Source: Cannabis sativa (taxonomy: Eukaryota; Streptophyta; Magnoliopsida; Rosales; Cannabaceae). From it: a stretch of 64,000 bases of DNA. The stretch spans positions 49,424,406 to 49,488,405 of the forward strand of contig NC_083603.1 in NCBI RefSeq assembly GCF_029168945.1. The letters run 5' to 3'. Below, piece by piece: positions 1 to 13,654 of this stretch (position 1 is the first letter of the stretch; every line of letters begins with the position of its first letter). The notes beneath the pieces are model-generated. The model did not search any database and was not told where the DNA came from. It worked only from the letters and a program-made list of their open reading frames with translations. Made by a program: the position numbers and the translations under genes.

Positions 1-533
1 AAATTGTAGGTTTAATTTTAAATTTAAATTTTTTAAAAATTTCGAATTTTTCAAATTTTTTTAAATTTTCGAATTTTTTTTTATTATTTAATTAATTATT
101 TTCGAAATTAAATATTTAATTTAAAATTAAATAAATCCTACATCCAACTATCCAACTAACCTTGTTGCAGGAGTATGTGTTTTAGCTTATGTGTAAGTTT
201 TTAAAACCTATTATTACTTGATTGCAAATAGCCATAGTTACCTTTTGCCAGATCTAATGATCTGATGGCTCCCTTGGTCAAGATAATAATTTGTAACAGG
301 TATATTTACAATCTTCTTTCATCTGTGTATGACCTAGCAACATGATAGGACCCATCCAAAGTGTGCCTGTGTGAGCCTATGTGTTTAATTTTATTATAGA
401 TGCATATAGGTTAATGTTGCTAAAATAAATTATGATAGTTATTGATAGAATTTATTTAGGCCCATTTAGTTTTTAGGCCTATTCAATTAATAACAGTTGT
501 TCTTATTAAGGTTAAATTCCTCTCTTTTGGGCC

Positions 534-598
534 TTGTGTGAGAGTTGGGAGCCATAGAAGTGGGTACGACATACTGAACCCAGCACCCCCTCACACAA
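534..598 (+). other. Conserved leader stem-loop, element A copy
   Basis: A 9-base arm TTGTGTGAG (534-542) pairs perfectly with CTCACACAA (590-598), enclosing a GC-rich loop in an otherwise very AT-rich leader. The same block occurs in element B at 11165-11229, where the 3' arm differs at two positions but both become G-U wobble pairs. The position between primer-binding site and coding region is where packaging or dimerisation signals of LTR elements usually lie. The role is inference. Confidence 0.55.
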
Positions 599-928
599 AC
601 TACCCCAATTGTGAAGGCCCATTTGCCTGATTTGAACAACTGTACTAGGTTAATTACACTAGTTTAACCTAATAAAATTGATTAGCAACATAATTAATTT
701 CATTTATTTTGAAATTAATTTAAGAAAATTATAGTTTAAAGAATTTTTTATTCTAAGCTAAACTATATGTATTTTCTTGTATTTAATTAAATATAGAATT
801 ATAACCATCTAGATTCTTTCTGGAACTTAATTTAAATTTTTCATTAAATATTCTTATTTAAGTTGATATTTAGTTATCTACAACTAACCAACTTAAATCT
901 GAATATCTTTTGAATTTCAAATTTCAAA

Positions 929-2284
929 GGGAAATTTGCGGCAAAAGTCCCCAAAAAGTTCACGTTGATACAGATTAGTCCCCAAGGTCCAAAAATAGCG
1001 GCAATAGTCCTCAAGGTCACACTTTTTATTTGTCCGTTGGTCTCCAAGTTAACAGATTCGTTAAATCCAATTCAAATGCCACGTGTCGAAATATCATTGG
1101 TGGGTGTTTATTATTTTAATTTAAAAAAATAAAAATAAAAATAAATAAATAATTTAAAATTAATTTCTTTTTTTCTTTTTCTTTTCTTTTCTTTTTTTTT
1201 TTCTTTTTCTTTTTCTTTTTTTTTTCTTTCTCTTTCTTCTTCGTCTGTCTTCTTCGTCTTTTCTTCTTCTCACTGCCAGAAACCCACAGTTCTCTTCTCT
1301 CCTTTACAGATCTCCCAACCACCCACAGTTCTCTGCTCACCGCTCGCCGATCGCCGCCGCCGCCGTCATCTGAAGACTCGAGATTTTCTTTCATCGAAGA
1401 GGTTCGTTTGTTGGATTTTGAACTCTTCAAATAAAATTAGGGTATACAATTTCTTAAACCCCATTTCTTTGTAATTGTTCATACTTGAAATTTGAATGCT
1501 TAATTAATATTCATGTTTGAAGAATTAAATCCAATTCAGAAAATAAACAGAAAGGGTTTATTGAGGCAAACTTTAATATATCATTTTAAAATGCTTTTAG
1601 TTGCTATCTCCTTTGAGTTGAGTGATTTATGGAAAATCCTTTGGTTTTGATTAGTTAGAATTTGATATTCTGGTTGATATTGTGAATTTGTTATGGTCTT
1701 ACAATGAATTTTTTGTTTTCAATGAAGTAATCTAGTCTTTAAGCATGATTTTTGGCAAGTTTCTCACGATTATGTTTTCCTTGATTGTTCAAATATCATT
1801 TAGAGAGCCAATCTCTATATTGGCTTGAAATTAACATATTAAAGTACCAATTTTCTTGCCAAATTTATCATTTTTTCACACATTGTTGGGGTTGTGGGAA
1901 GCTGCTTTGAAGAATTGATGACATTGTTGGGGTTGTGGGTTTCTGGCAGTGAGAAGAAGAAAAGACGAAGAAGACATACGAAGAAGAAAGAGAAAGAAAA
2001 AAAAAAGAAAAAGAAAAAGAAAAAGAAAAAGAAAAAGAAAAAAAGAAATTAATTTTAAATTATTTATTTATTTTTATTTTTATTTTTTTAAATTAAAATA
2101 ATAAACACCCACAAATGATATTTCGACACGTGGCATTTGAATTGGATTTAACGAATCTGTTAACTTGGAGACCAACGGACAAATAAAAAGTGTGACCTTG
2201 AGGACTATTGCCGCTATTTTTGGACCTTGGGGACTAATCTGTATCAACGTGAACTTTTTGGGGGACTTTTGCCGCAAATATCCC
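929..2284. mobile_element. Non-autonomous MULE with long TIRs, inserted in element A
   Basis: Long terminal inverted repeats occupy 929-1288 and 1934-2284. They start GGGAAATTTGCGGCAAAAG on one side and GGGATATTTGCGGCAAAAG on the complement of the other. The flanks are a perfect 9-bp duplication AATTTCAAA at 920-928 and 2285-2293, the size expected for Mutator-like elements. There is no transposase. Inside lies a relatively GC-rich stretch (about 1290-1400) resembling a plant 5' leader with CT-rich sequence and GCCGCC repeats, so a captured gene fragment (Pack-MULE) is possible. The lysine-rich reading frame antisense to 1116-1430 is only the CT-rich TIR read backwards. Confidence 0.92.
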
Positions 2285-2293
2285 AATTTCAAA

Positions 2294-4870
2294 ATTAAGT
2301 TGAGGAATTTTAGGCATTGGTTATTAAGATTCTTTAGATATTTTTTAAGTTAATATCTTTTCAAATATTAACTTAAAATGGAATATTTTCAAATTAAGTG
2401 GTTACAACTTAATTTTTGATATTTAATTAAATTTAAATTTGAAAAATATTTAAGTTCTAGATTTTTTTTTTTTTAATACAACTTAAATTAGATATTTTTT
2501 CAAATTTTGTGGAAAAGATACTTAGTCAAATAAGATATTTTCTAGATAGTTATTTCTAGACTACTTATTATTTCTAATATTAAATAGGAAAATATTATAA
2601 ATTGTGAAATTAATTATTTAAATAATTAATTTTGGTACAATTTATTTTAAGTATATTTTTTCCTAGTATTAAACTAGAGATTAATAATTAAGCCTTCTCT
2701 ACACTTAATTATTTATTTCTTGAATTTAATACATTTAATTAATTTGAAAAATTAAATATCTAAGTTGATTTTTATCATGATACTTAAATATTTCTTTTTC
2801 ATGACACTTAATTAAATAGAAAATTATTTTTAGTTGAAATTTATTTTTTCAACTAAATTTAAATAATTTTCAAAATATATTTTTTTTTCTTTATTTTATT
2901 AATCAATTTTCGAAATTGCATTTCTTAAATGCTAGAATTTCGAATTTTATCTTGAAAAATAGATTAAGTTGTAAATTAATTACTTATTTTAATTAATTCT
3001 TGGATCAACTTAAATCAATGATTTTTTCATTTATTGATTAATTTAAAATAAATTGAATTAAAGTATATTATTAGAAATTGAATTAATTAGTCAAAGGAAA
3101 ATCTAGATAGATGATATTTTTGCTTGAAGTATTTTTCTAGTGTATTTAATTAAATAGAAAATTAATATTTAAGTTGATTTTCATCATCATACTTAAATAT
3201 TTGAAATTTTTCTTATATATTTAATTAAATAGGAAAAAATTAGAATAATTTTTCCAGGATTAATTTTTTATTTTAACATGCATTTTTGAAAATTGTATTC
3301 TTAAATACTTTAATTTTTCGAAATGCAATATATATTTATAGAAAATTAAATTTGAGTTGTAAATTGATTTATATTAATTTTGTAACAACTTAAATTGAAT
3401 ATTTTTCTAAATATTTATTGGAAATTATTACTAAGATGGAAATAATTCATGTTATATTATATTCATCTAAGTAAAATTTATAAATATTAAATTAAAATTT
3501 ATATTTAGAATTTTTCATTCTAAATTGGAAATTTTAAATAAATATATATTTAAAATAAATAAATTAAATAAAGAGAATCAAAGAAAATACAACTCACTTT
3601 AAATAATGAGCTTGATTATTATTAAGATATTCGATCTCCATTGTTGGTCTTACAAAAGTTAAATGTTTTCAATATAACCTCGAGACGCTAGACTTCGTCC
3701 CCCTATGGATGGTTATTCGTTGAACGCATTTAACACCGTAAGATTTCATTTGATAAGTGTTTTGTGAGTTTTCGTCTCTATTTAGACTCTCCCCTACGGT
3801 GACTACTTAGAGATAAACTCATAAAACATGAAACAATGGTGGAAGCTCATAAAATAAGAATAACCTTGACTCTCGCCTACCGGGACAACGTTGGATTCTT
3901 ATTTTGATCGAATAAAAGGTTGCTAGAATGGTTTCTATTTTAGATGAGCTGACAACTCTATTCAATAAATGATACTTTGACTCTCGCCTACCGGGACACT
4001 GTATCAGTTTGTTGAAAACCTTGGAAATTATTTAGGGTTGTATGTTTTAGTATTTTCACTTGTCATTCCTACTTGCTATGTGCTTCATAATTTCTGAATT
4101 GTGTATGAATTTGTATTGAACCATGTTATTTTCTGTTATTAAATTGTAGTTTAATTTCGAATCTTCATTGTTGGTCTAACTTGATTTGTTTTTCTAATGA
4201 GATAAATTCCTAATGGATTTTCACCATTAGACTAACATAATAGTGTTAGATCTCGAAAGATAAATATTGTATATGCAACATCAATTGATGATACCTTAGA
4301 CTAGTATTTTTACGATATGAAACAAGAAGATTACATAAATAAGATTACTTTGTCTTTCGCTAATCGAAGCATCGTTGGATTCTTATTTATAAACGAAATT
4401 ATCCTAATTCCTCTTAGCTTATTCATTTCGAATTAGCTCCATAATATATCATTGGATGAATGGTCTATAAATCATTTCATGTCATTATATTTTCTCTTAA
4501 GAAATTAAATGACGCATATGATTATAATCCCGAAATTCTATTCCCAATTGATATAAATCCTCAATCTTAGAAATCTCCTACTTGTATGGGCAAATCTGAC
4601 TTAGAGTTTGTATTAGTAGTGGTGGTCCAAGATAGAATTACTCATTATATTTGGTATAAATTTAAGTCTTTGACTTTAATTTTAGATTCCAAATAGAAAT
4701 TTTCTTATATTTCTAATTCCATAATACAATACAGTTACACTTTCTCAAGTGTTCAACATCCATCTTCTATTAATGGATTAAAACTGTATGGAATATGAGT
4801 TAGGTATTCTGTGACCAGGATCCACTTGCAGTATTCTAAGAACTCTTTGATGTAACTAAACCTATGTCAT
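2294..4870 (+). other. Non-coding leader of element A
   Basis: About 2.6 kb of very AT-rich sequence without credible coding potential, collinear with 11350-13640 of element B. It contains repeats of a short GC-rich motif, CTTTGACTCTCGCCTAC-(1-4 nt)-GGGAC, at about 3866, 3971 and (diverged) 4349. B has the same three copies at about 12729, 12841 and 13229. Confidence 0.7.
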
Positions 4871-4879
4871 CAAAAGACA

Positions 4880-6800
4880 CTACCATTTTTTTAATCTATG
4901 GCATTTGTATCTTGTTCATAGTGGATTTGACAAGATCAATCTCTGCAAAGAGTTAATATGCCTATATCCACTGAAAGTAGTTCATCTCATTCGCAGATGG
5001 ATGTACATTCAGGGGTGGATATGAGTTTTTCGTTCTATTCTTAAAACGATAACTCTAGATTATACCTTTTAGCAAAGAAATTTGAAATGTTTGAAAAATT
5101 TCATTAATTTCTAGCAATGGTTAAAACCATTAAGGTAAGTGGTTAAAGATCTTGCGAACTGATAGGGGTGGAGAAATAGTTAGTAGATATGCAGTTCAAA
5201 GGTCATTAAATTGATTTTTAAATTATATCCTAACTTACCTCCCCAGAAATTTCGAGTTGCATGTTGATGATTAGTTACTAGTCGTTGCCTAAATCCTTCT
5301 ATGGTAATACAATTTCAGAATGATGTAATGGTTGGGTACTTAATGTAAATCATTACTAGATTCATGGATGACCTAATCAAAATCTTAAGAAAAGCTAGAA
5401 CTGTTAACCATGGTTTGTTAGCTATTCTAAGTGATTAGGGGTGGACCATCCCATTTTCAATAGATAAGAAAGTGTTTGTTCAAACAAATACTACTTTTCT
5501 AAGAAAATGACTAAGTCTGAAAAACAAGTAGCAAATAAAGGAGATATTTAATTCTTGATTCCAAAAGTGTCCTATCATCTTATATAACATATGATGATCC
5601 CACTGCCTCTGTTGTCTTGTCACAACCGAAGAGATCAATACCATTTAGTTTTCTTAGACATAATTCACGGTGCCTTGTCGTAGTGGGAGAGTTTCTAGGA
5701 ACTCACCTTCTTATGACTTGGGAGACACTAGTGATTAAAATCCATTGTGAGTTTAAACAAGTAATGGATTGTCAAGATAAGAAACTAAGAAGAAAGCCGA
5801 TAGAACTATGGTTTAATCCATTCACATGGAATAACCTAAAGTTTTCTATTACAAGGACATAAAATGAAATTTTAGTTAATAAGTCTATTCTATGGACTTA
5901 ACAAACTTCTTGTTCCTAGTATTATAGGTTTGAGTTTATCTAAACCTATGGCTTGTGGTATACCTGGTAATTACTTACTCTAATGCAAGCAACTTACTTT
6001 AGTAAGATGCTGAAGCATTTTCTTTCTAATGGCAATCTATAGAAACTTCACAACTTCTTAGGCATAGATTTTATTTATCTAAGTAAAAGTCTCAACTATT
6101 CCAGAAAAGATAAAGCCATGAAAGAATTTCTTATATCAACAGTGAGAGGTCTTAGATATGCTTTTGCATGCCTTAGACCAGACACCTGCTGTTGAGTGGG
6201 AGTAATGAGTAGATATCAGATTAATCCAGATGAAGAACATTGGAAGACAATCAAGTAAATCTTAAGATTAAGAAGAGGAACAATATGTTAGTCTATAAGG
6301 GTGTGTTTAAAACTCTTAGACTACATCATATCAGATTTTGAAATTTGCCTTTGTGCTAGTAAATCTTTCTGATAAGATGGTGGTTACTCTGGGGGTGGAA
6401 TAGTGATTTTGGAGAAGTGTAAAAACCTATCTGAAGTCTCTAGGTCTACCAGGAAGGGACTGAATGTTAAAGTTACAGGAAAGGTACTTATTCAGTCTAA
6501 GGAAAGTTCTATACATTTTTGGCATCATTCCAAATTGCCTTAAACTACTAGTGTTAATTTCCTGAATAACCAAAAGTAGTCGCCAAAGATATAGAATCCA
6601 GTATCCCAAGAGAGTAGACATATAGAGTGAAATTTCACATTATCAATGATTTTGTGATTAAAGGAAGAGTAATAGTGGAGAAAAGGTTGTGTTTAATTCA
6701 ACCTTTCAGATCCTATTACGAGGAGTTTACTACTACTACACTTGATTTATATATCAAGGTGTTGAGATTATTTGAAACGCACTTTTTGTTTTATATTAGT
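4880..6800 (+). pseudogene. Degenerate copia pol (integrase, RT end, RNase H) of element A
   Basis: Conceptual translation across frames gives copia landmarks in order. A gag-pre-integrase stretch reads WHLYLVHSGFDKI, like the usual LWHxRLGH. The integrase-core motif ILRTDRGGE follows near 5150-5175. The RT C-terminus near 6150-6260 (RGLRYAFACLRPDT, then VGVMSRYQINPDEEHW) precedes an RNase H tail just before the polypurine tract. Frames are broken many times. In-frame stops TGA at 6193-6195 and TAA at 6256-6258 occur at the identical sites in element B, so they predate both insertions. The polyprotein would normally make integrase and reverse transcriptase; here it is dead. Confidence 0.82.
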
Positions 6801-6813
6801 GCAAGTGGGAGTT

Positions 6814-7673
6814 TGTTGGGTTTTATGCCCTAAATAAAACTCATTTCAATATAATCAGATTTACTTATTAATATAGATCAGAAATAACATTTAATGTTGC
6901 ATGGTTCACATGATTTATTTCATGATTATATGTACATAATGTATAAAATCATCTGAAACCCTTTTCACATACTTGATCCTGTTTATTGTGCCGTCAACAC
7001 ATTGGAAAGTAAACATGACTATGTGAATAAATTTTCCTAGATTTATCAGACATAGGGTTTTACTGATATGATAATCTACAACAGAGTTTACTTGCATTTG
7101 GAGAAGTGCTATGTTCTTTCCAGAACATTAGTTAAAGTAAAGCTCAGGTTTGATGCATGGAGTATGCATCGGAAGGGACCGATATTGAACTTTGACTTAG
7201 ATTTAATTAAACTTACCGTAAAATCTATTCAAGTCAATATCGCCAAGTTGATCCTAGATCAAATGATCTTAATCCTGTTATGATTAGGCTCAATCTTGAA
7301 AGGCTATTCGTGTTCTTTGATTTGTTAGTTAAGCCTACTTTTAGGTCAGGGTGATACGTACATTTTGGGAACGCGGTAGTGCAATTGAGTGGGAGCGCTA
7401 GCATAAACATGGAATCTATAGCTTCTAGCTGGCGAATAGTAAGCAAAGGATGATCACCTTCGAGCTTGACCAAACGAAAATAAATGGTGGAGATCTCATT
7501 TCACATAAGTTGAAATATCATTTATACGGGGTCAAGTGTTTTAAGGATAAAATACATAGTAGGGTGTTACGGTAATTTAATCCCTTTACTGTGTAGATCA
7601 TTCATATAGAGGATAATTGATCAAATTAGGATTATAACAATGGATAACTAATGATGTGTCTATATGGTGGAAC
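6814..7673 (+). repeat. 3' LTR of element A, first part
   Basis: Begins TGTTGGGTTTTATGCCC directly after the polypurine tract and matches the first half of the B LTRs. It is cut at 7673 by insertion of element B and resumes at 17500. Confidence 0.92.
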
Positions 7674-9590
7674 TGTTGGGTTTTATGCCCTAAATAAAAC
7701 TCATTTCATATAATCAGATTTACTTATTAATAAAGATCAGAAATAACATTTTATGTTGCATGGTTCACATGATTTATTTCATGATTATATGTGTATATAA
7801 TGTATGAATTCTTTTTAAGTCCAGAACATATGAGTTTGTTAAAGATTATAGTGTTGTCAGCACAGTGGAATATAATCTTTATTATATGTTCAAAAGTTGA
7901 TTCCCTGATTTGTCAGAACACTGGATTTAGACTGACATGGTATAATCAGCGATAGGTATTCTTACACCTTGGAAAAGTGTTATGTCCTTTCCAGGACATT
8001 GGCAAAGTTTACCAGTATCGGATGCATGGAGTATGCATTGGAATGGACCGATATTGAACTTTGAATTAGATTTTGAAACTTACCGTAAATATCTATTCAA
8101 TTCAATATCAACTGTTGATCCTAGATCACATGATCGAAATCCTGATATGGTTAGGCTCAATTTCAAGAGTATTATTCGTGTTCTTTGATTTGTTAGTTAA
8201 GCCTAGTTTTGTATCAGGGTGATACGTACATTTTGGGAACACGGTAATACAATTGAGTGGGGGAGCGCTAACATAAATATGGAATCTATAGCTTCTATTT
8301 GGCAAATAGAAGTAAAGGATGATTTCTTTCGAGCTTAACCAAACGAAGATAAATGGTGGAGATCTCATTTCACTTAGGTGAAATATCATTTATACAGGGT
8401 TAAGTGTTTTAAGGATAAAATACATTGTAGGGTGTTACGGTAACTTGATCCCTTTACAGTGTAAATCATCTATATAGAGGATCATTGATCACATTAGGGT
8501 TATAACAATGGATAACTAATGACGTGTCTATATCGTGGAACATATAGAGCGTTTCTATATGACTGAGAGTGCAATTCCAAGTTCTAAGTGTGGATTCAAT
8601 GAGGAATTAATAAGTTAGGGAATTTACTTGGTAAATTCGGCTCGACTTATTGGAAGCTCGGTTATATAGACCCATGGTCCCCATACTAGTTGAGGCCATA
8701 CTGCTTGTAAGACTCAGTTAATTGATTTTAATTAATCAATTATAATTCTAAAAGTTAGACTATGTCTACTTTATGAATTCTCACAGTTTAAGGATGAAAT
8801 CGTAAAGAAAAGGGTTTCTAGGTTTAATTATTAATTAAGAGACTTTGTAAGTCTAATTAATAATTATTTTAAATGAAAATATTATTTAATAATCTATTTT
8901 AGTTATTAAATAATTAGTTTTGGGATTTAAATGATTAGAATTGGAAAAATGGCATTTTTGGAGAAATTGAAATAAAATTGAGGAAACTGCAAAATCCAAG
9001 TGAGGCCCATATTCCCTCTATGGCCGAAGCACTCCCTTTGTGTTTCCCAATTATTATTTTCATTTTTAATTGCCATGTAATTGCTAATCAAAGCCTAGCT
9101 ATAATAGGAAAGTGGTGGATCACACTAAATAAGGCAGTTAATTGATTACACAGTAATTAAGGAAACTGTTTTATTTGGAAAGTTGTGCTCTCCCTTTTCC
9201 CTATATAAAGGAACCTTGCTCTCTTCTCTTGTATGGATGAAAAGCCACGAAATTGAGAGAGAAAAATAGAGAGAAATTTCGAAATCCTTGTGAGATGAGT
9301 AGTGCCCACACACATCAAGTGGTATCTCAATCATAGTATGGAAGACTATGGAATTTCTGCACCAAAGGAGGAGAAAAGAAGATCCAGGTTCAGATCTTGG
9401 TGATGCTCTGCTACAGAAAGGAATCAAGGGCTAGAGATCTGAACGGAAGGAGTCATATTATTCCGCTGCACCCACTGTAAGGTTTTCTAACTTTATATGT
9501 GTTTATTTTCATTGTTTTAGAATTCATATTAGGATGTTAATCCAACATACTTGTTAGTAAATCTAGATCCTGGTAAAATAATTTCCAACA
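7674..9590 (+). repeat. 5' LTR of element B
   Basis: Runs from TGTTGGG to CCAACA, with TG...CA ends. It is the same length as the 3' LTR. Short reading frames here (for example minus 9146-9427) recur identically in the other LTR and have no protein resemblance, so I do not count them as genes. Confidence 0.95.
9201..9210 (+). promoter_or_regulatory. TATA box of the element B 5' LTR
   Basis: CTATATAAAG lies about 390 bp before the LTR end, followed by a CT-rich start region. The 3' LTR copy is at 17105-17114, and the diverged A LTR has CTATAAATAG at 18071-18080. This is the expected U3/R transcription start. Confidence 0.7.
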
Positions 9591-9592
9591 AC

Positions 9593-9610
9593 TGGCACCA
9601 GAGCCATGGT
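9593..9610 (+). promoter_or_regulatory. Primer-binding site, initiator-Met tRNA type
   Basis: TGGCACCAGAGCCATGGT starts two bases after the LTR end. It resembles the usual plant copia site TGGTATCAGAGC, complementary to the 3' end of initiator tRNA-Met, with two differences near the start. Its position fixes the 5' LTR boundary. Confidence 0.88.
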
Positions 9611-12600
9611 AATGATTTACTTTCATGTAATATGAATTAAAACGATGATTGCATGTTTCTGTGTTGATTTGGATGGTTTCATGTTGGTTTATGTGTTGTT
9701 TGATGAATGTTGATGTTGTACAGTTTCGTTTTCCATGAAAAATATTTTTTCAATTTTTCAAAATATTTTATTTGGATTCCTTGTGAAAAATTAAGCAATT
9801 TTGTTTTTTACGGAACTCGATTCCGATAAAAATTGAGAAAGTTATGAATTTTGGAATATTGGAAATCATGGTTGCTGCATGTAGCCTATCCTGGCAGTTC
9901 CCTACAAATTGCGAATTTTTGAGGTTTTTTTTTCCAAAAATCTAATTTTTTCATGGGATTGTTTCCAAAAATTTATTTTTCCAATTTTAAATATTTCTAA
10001 ATTGAAATGTTTTCAATTTTAAATATTTTCAATTTGGAATTTTTCCAACTTTAAATATTTCTATTTTGGATTGTTTCCAATTTTTAAATATTTCCTATTA
10101 TGGTCAGATTTAAAAATTTGTTAAGTTATTTAATATTTATTTATTACTTAATTATAAGATTAGATATTTTGATATTTAAGATATTTTAAATTAAAAGATA
10201 ACTTTGTCTTTTTATTAAAAATATTATATTAAAATTATCTTATATGGTAAATTAAATAATTAATAAATTTGAAATTAACATAGATATTTTTATAGATATA
10301 CTTACCATAATATTTTTCAAATTCAAAAATTTGTTATTTTGTTAAATATTTAATTATTTATAAATTATAAGTATAAAAATGATATTTTTTCTATATATAT
10401 CATTTTTTCCTTATTAGAAATTTATAAATCATATTTTAAATATTTAAATAACATAGATATTTTTGTAGAGATTTGAATATTGCTTAATTTGAGATATTTT
10501 GACACATAATTATGGTAATTGTTATTTAACCAAATCTATTTTAAAATTGGTTTATTTTATTAAATTATAAGATCTGAAAGTGATATTGGAGATTCATTCC
10601 TTTTAAATCATTGATCTTATTAGATATTTAATTTAATTTGATTCAAATAGACCTAGATATTTTAAAATTAGTTTCCTTTATTTGGTTAGTTTAAGAATAA
10701 TAATTTAATTATATTAATATCTTGATTCACATCTGTTACATGGACAATGTTTGTTTATTTAATATTGTTTATTCAAAACTTTTTAACAAACCTATTATTT
10801 ATCTGATCTAAATTGCTATGATTAACTTGTTGACAGATCATGGTCCAATGATCTGATTTTAATCATAGTCCAATTGACGATAGATCTTATAAATAATTTG
10901 TAATTAAATTTTGTACTTCTTTCATCTGTGTAAACCTAGTAACATGATAGGGTCCATCCAAATCATTTGACCTGTGTGAGCCTATATGTTTGCTTTTGGG
11001 CTTAGATACATATAGGGAGCCCATTTAAGTTTTTACTAAGTAAATGGACTAGGTTGCTAAAACAAATTTTAACATAAGGAAATTTATTTAGGCCCAATTA
11101 GATTTGGGCTTATTCAATGAATAACAATTGTTTATTTTAAGGTTAAATTCCTCTCTTTTGGGCCTTGTGTGAGAGTTGGGGGCCATAGAAGTGGGTACGA
11201 CATACTGAACCCAGCTCCCCCTCACATGAACTACCCCAATTGTGAAGGCCCATTTGCCTTATTTAAATAATTGTATTAGGTTAATTATATTAGTCTAACC
11301 TAATTAAAATTGAATTAGCAACATAATTAACTTTTAAAATATATGAAATTTATTTTTCTTGTAATATTTTAAAGTTAATTTTAGAAAAACACTTAGTCAA
11401 TGATATATTCTAGATAGCTATTTCTAGTACTAGTTATTATTTCTAATATTAAATAGGAAAATATCATAGATTGTGAAATTAATTGTTTCCTAATTAATTT
11501 TGGTACAATCTAAGTTTAGAATATTTTCCTAGTATTAAACTAGAATTAATAATTAAGTTTCCTCTTTACTTAATTATTTATTTCTTGAATTTAATACATT
11601 TAATTAAATTGAAAATTTTCATATTTAAGTTGATTTTCATCATGATACTTAAATATTGTTATTTTCATGTTATTTAATTAAAGTTGAAAATTATTTTAAG
11701 TTTGGAATCTTATTTCAGAATAACTTAAGTCTGAATAATTTTCAGAATATATTTTATTTTATTTTATTAATCATTTCCCAAAATTTCGAAATTACATTTC
11801 TTTAATGCAGAAATTTCGAATTTTATTTGAAAAATAGATTAAAGTTGAAAATTATTTATTTAATTTTGGACCAACTTAAATCAATGACTTTTTCATTTAA
11901 TGGTTAATTAAAATAAATGAACTAAAATATATTATAATTAGAAATTGGATTAATTAGTCCATGAAAGTCTAGATAGATATTATCTGTTTTGCTTGAAGTA
12001 TTTTTCTAGTGTATTTAATTAAATAGAAAATTAATATTTAAGTTGATTTTTAATCATGATACTTAAATATTTGAGATTTTTCTTAGATATTTAATTAAAT
12101 AGGGAAATTATATTTTTTGTTGAAAATTAATTTTTATTAATTTTGGGCCAACATAAAATTAGAGTAATTTTCCAGGATTTATTTTATTTTATTTTAAAGC
12201 ATTTTCGAAAATGCAATATATATTTATAGAAAATTAAATTTGAGTTGTAAATTAATTCAAATTAATTTTGAAACAACTTAAATTGAATAATTTTCTAAAT
12301 ATTTATGGAAATTATTACTAAGATGGAAATAATTCACGTTATTTATCCATCTAAGTATAATTTATAAATATTAAATTAAAATTTATATTTGGAATTTTTC
12401 ATTCTAAATTGGAAATTTTAATTGAATAAATATATATTTAAAATAAATGGATTAAAATAAATGTTAGAAGAAAATACAACCCTTCATTAAATAATGAGCT
12501 TTATTATTATAAGGATATTCGATCTCCATTGTTGGTTTTACATAGCTATTGTTTTAGTGAGTAATCCTCCCTAATGGAGGAACGTTCATTAGCAAGTTAG

Positions 12601-13640
12601 CACCGTTTAATCTCGAAAGATAAGTAATCTTGTAAGTTTTTTATATAGTTTATGACCACCCTAATGGTGGCGACTGTATAAGACTTGCAAGAATATGAAA
12701 CAATGGTGGAAGCTCATAAGATAGAATAGCCTTGACTCTCGCCTAAACGGGACAACGCGGATTCACATCTTGATCGAATAAAAGGTTGCTAGAATGTTGA
12801 TCATTTTAGATGAGCTGACAACTCTGTTCAATGAATGGTAGCTTTGACTCTCGCCTAAACGGGACACTGATATCAATTTGTTGAAAACCTTGGAAATTAT
12901 TTAGGATTGTATGTTTTAGTATTTTCACTTGTCATTCCTACTTGCTATGTGCTTCATAATTTCTGAATTGTGTATGAATTTGTATTGAACCATGTTATTT
13001 TCTGTTATTAAATTGTAGTTTAATTTCGAATCTTCATTGTTGGTCTAACTTGATTTGTTTTTCTAATGAGATAAATTCCTAATGGATTTTCACCATTAGA
13101 CTAACATAATAGTGTTAGATCTCGAAAGATAAATATTGTAAATGCAACATCTAGTTGTTCATCAATTGATGACACTTTAGACTAGTGTTTTACAATATGA
13201 AACAAGAAGATTGTATAAATAAGATTACTTTGACTCTCGCTAATCGGAGCATCGTTGGATTCTTATTTAAAACGAAATTATCCTAATTCCTCTTAGCTTA
13301 TTCATTTCGAATTAGCTTAATGACATATCATTGGATGAATGGTCTATAAATCATATAAAGTCTTATTTTCTCTTAAGAAATTAGATGACGCATATGATTA
13401 TATTCCCGGAATTCTATCCCTAAATGATAAAAATCCTCAATCTTAGATATCTCCTACTTGTATAGGCAAATCATAGAGTTAGATTAGTAATGGTGGTCCA
13501 AGAAAGAATTACTAATTATACAGTTACACTTTCACAAGTGTTTCATAACCATTTTCTTTCAATGGATTCAAACTGTATGAGTTTAGTATTCTGTGACCAG
13601 AATCCACTTGCACTATTCTAAGAACTCTTTGATGTAACTA
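9611..13640 (+). other. Non-coding leader of element B
   Basis: Four kilobases of AT-rich sequence with no credible gag. It holds the conserved stem-loop at 11165-11229 and three copies of the GC-rich motif around 12729, 12841 and 13229, all shared with A. A long leader with dead coding sequence is typical of parasitic LTR elements. Confidence 0.75.
11165..11229 (+). other. Conserved leader stem-loop, element B copy
   Basis: TTGTGTGAG (11165-11173) faces CTCACATGA (11221-11229). Compared with element A the 3' arm has C to T and A to G changes that both keep pairing as G-U. The loop GGGGGCC...CCCCC is also retained. A function in packaging or dimerisation is inference. Confidence 0.5.
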
Positions 13641-13654
13641 AAGTAAGTCATCAA

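Noticed and set aside
1116..1430. 104-codon lysine-rich minus frame
   Set aside because: Produced by the CT-rich inverted repeat of the MULE read backwards; low complexity.
9146..9427. 93-codon minus frame, identical again at 17050-17331, and similar frames at 7982-8389 and 15886-16293
   Set aside because: They sit in the two LTRs of element B and repeat because the LTRs do. No protein family resemblance, and they run antisense to the transcribed strand or through U3.
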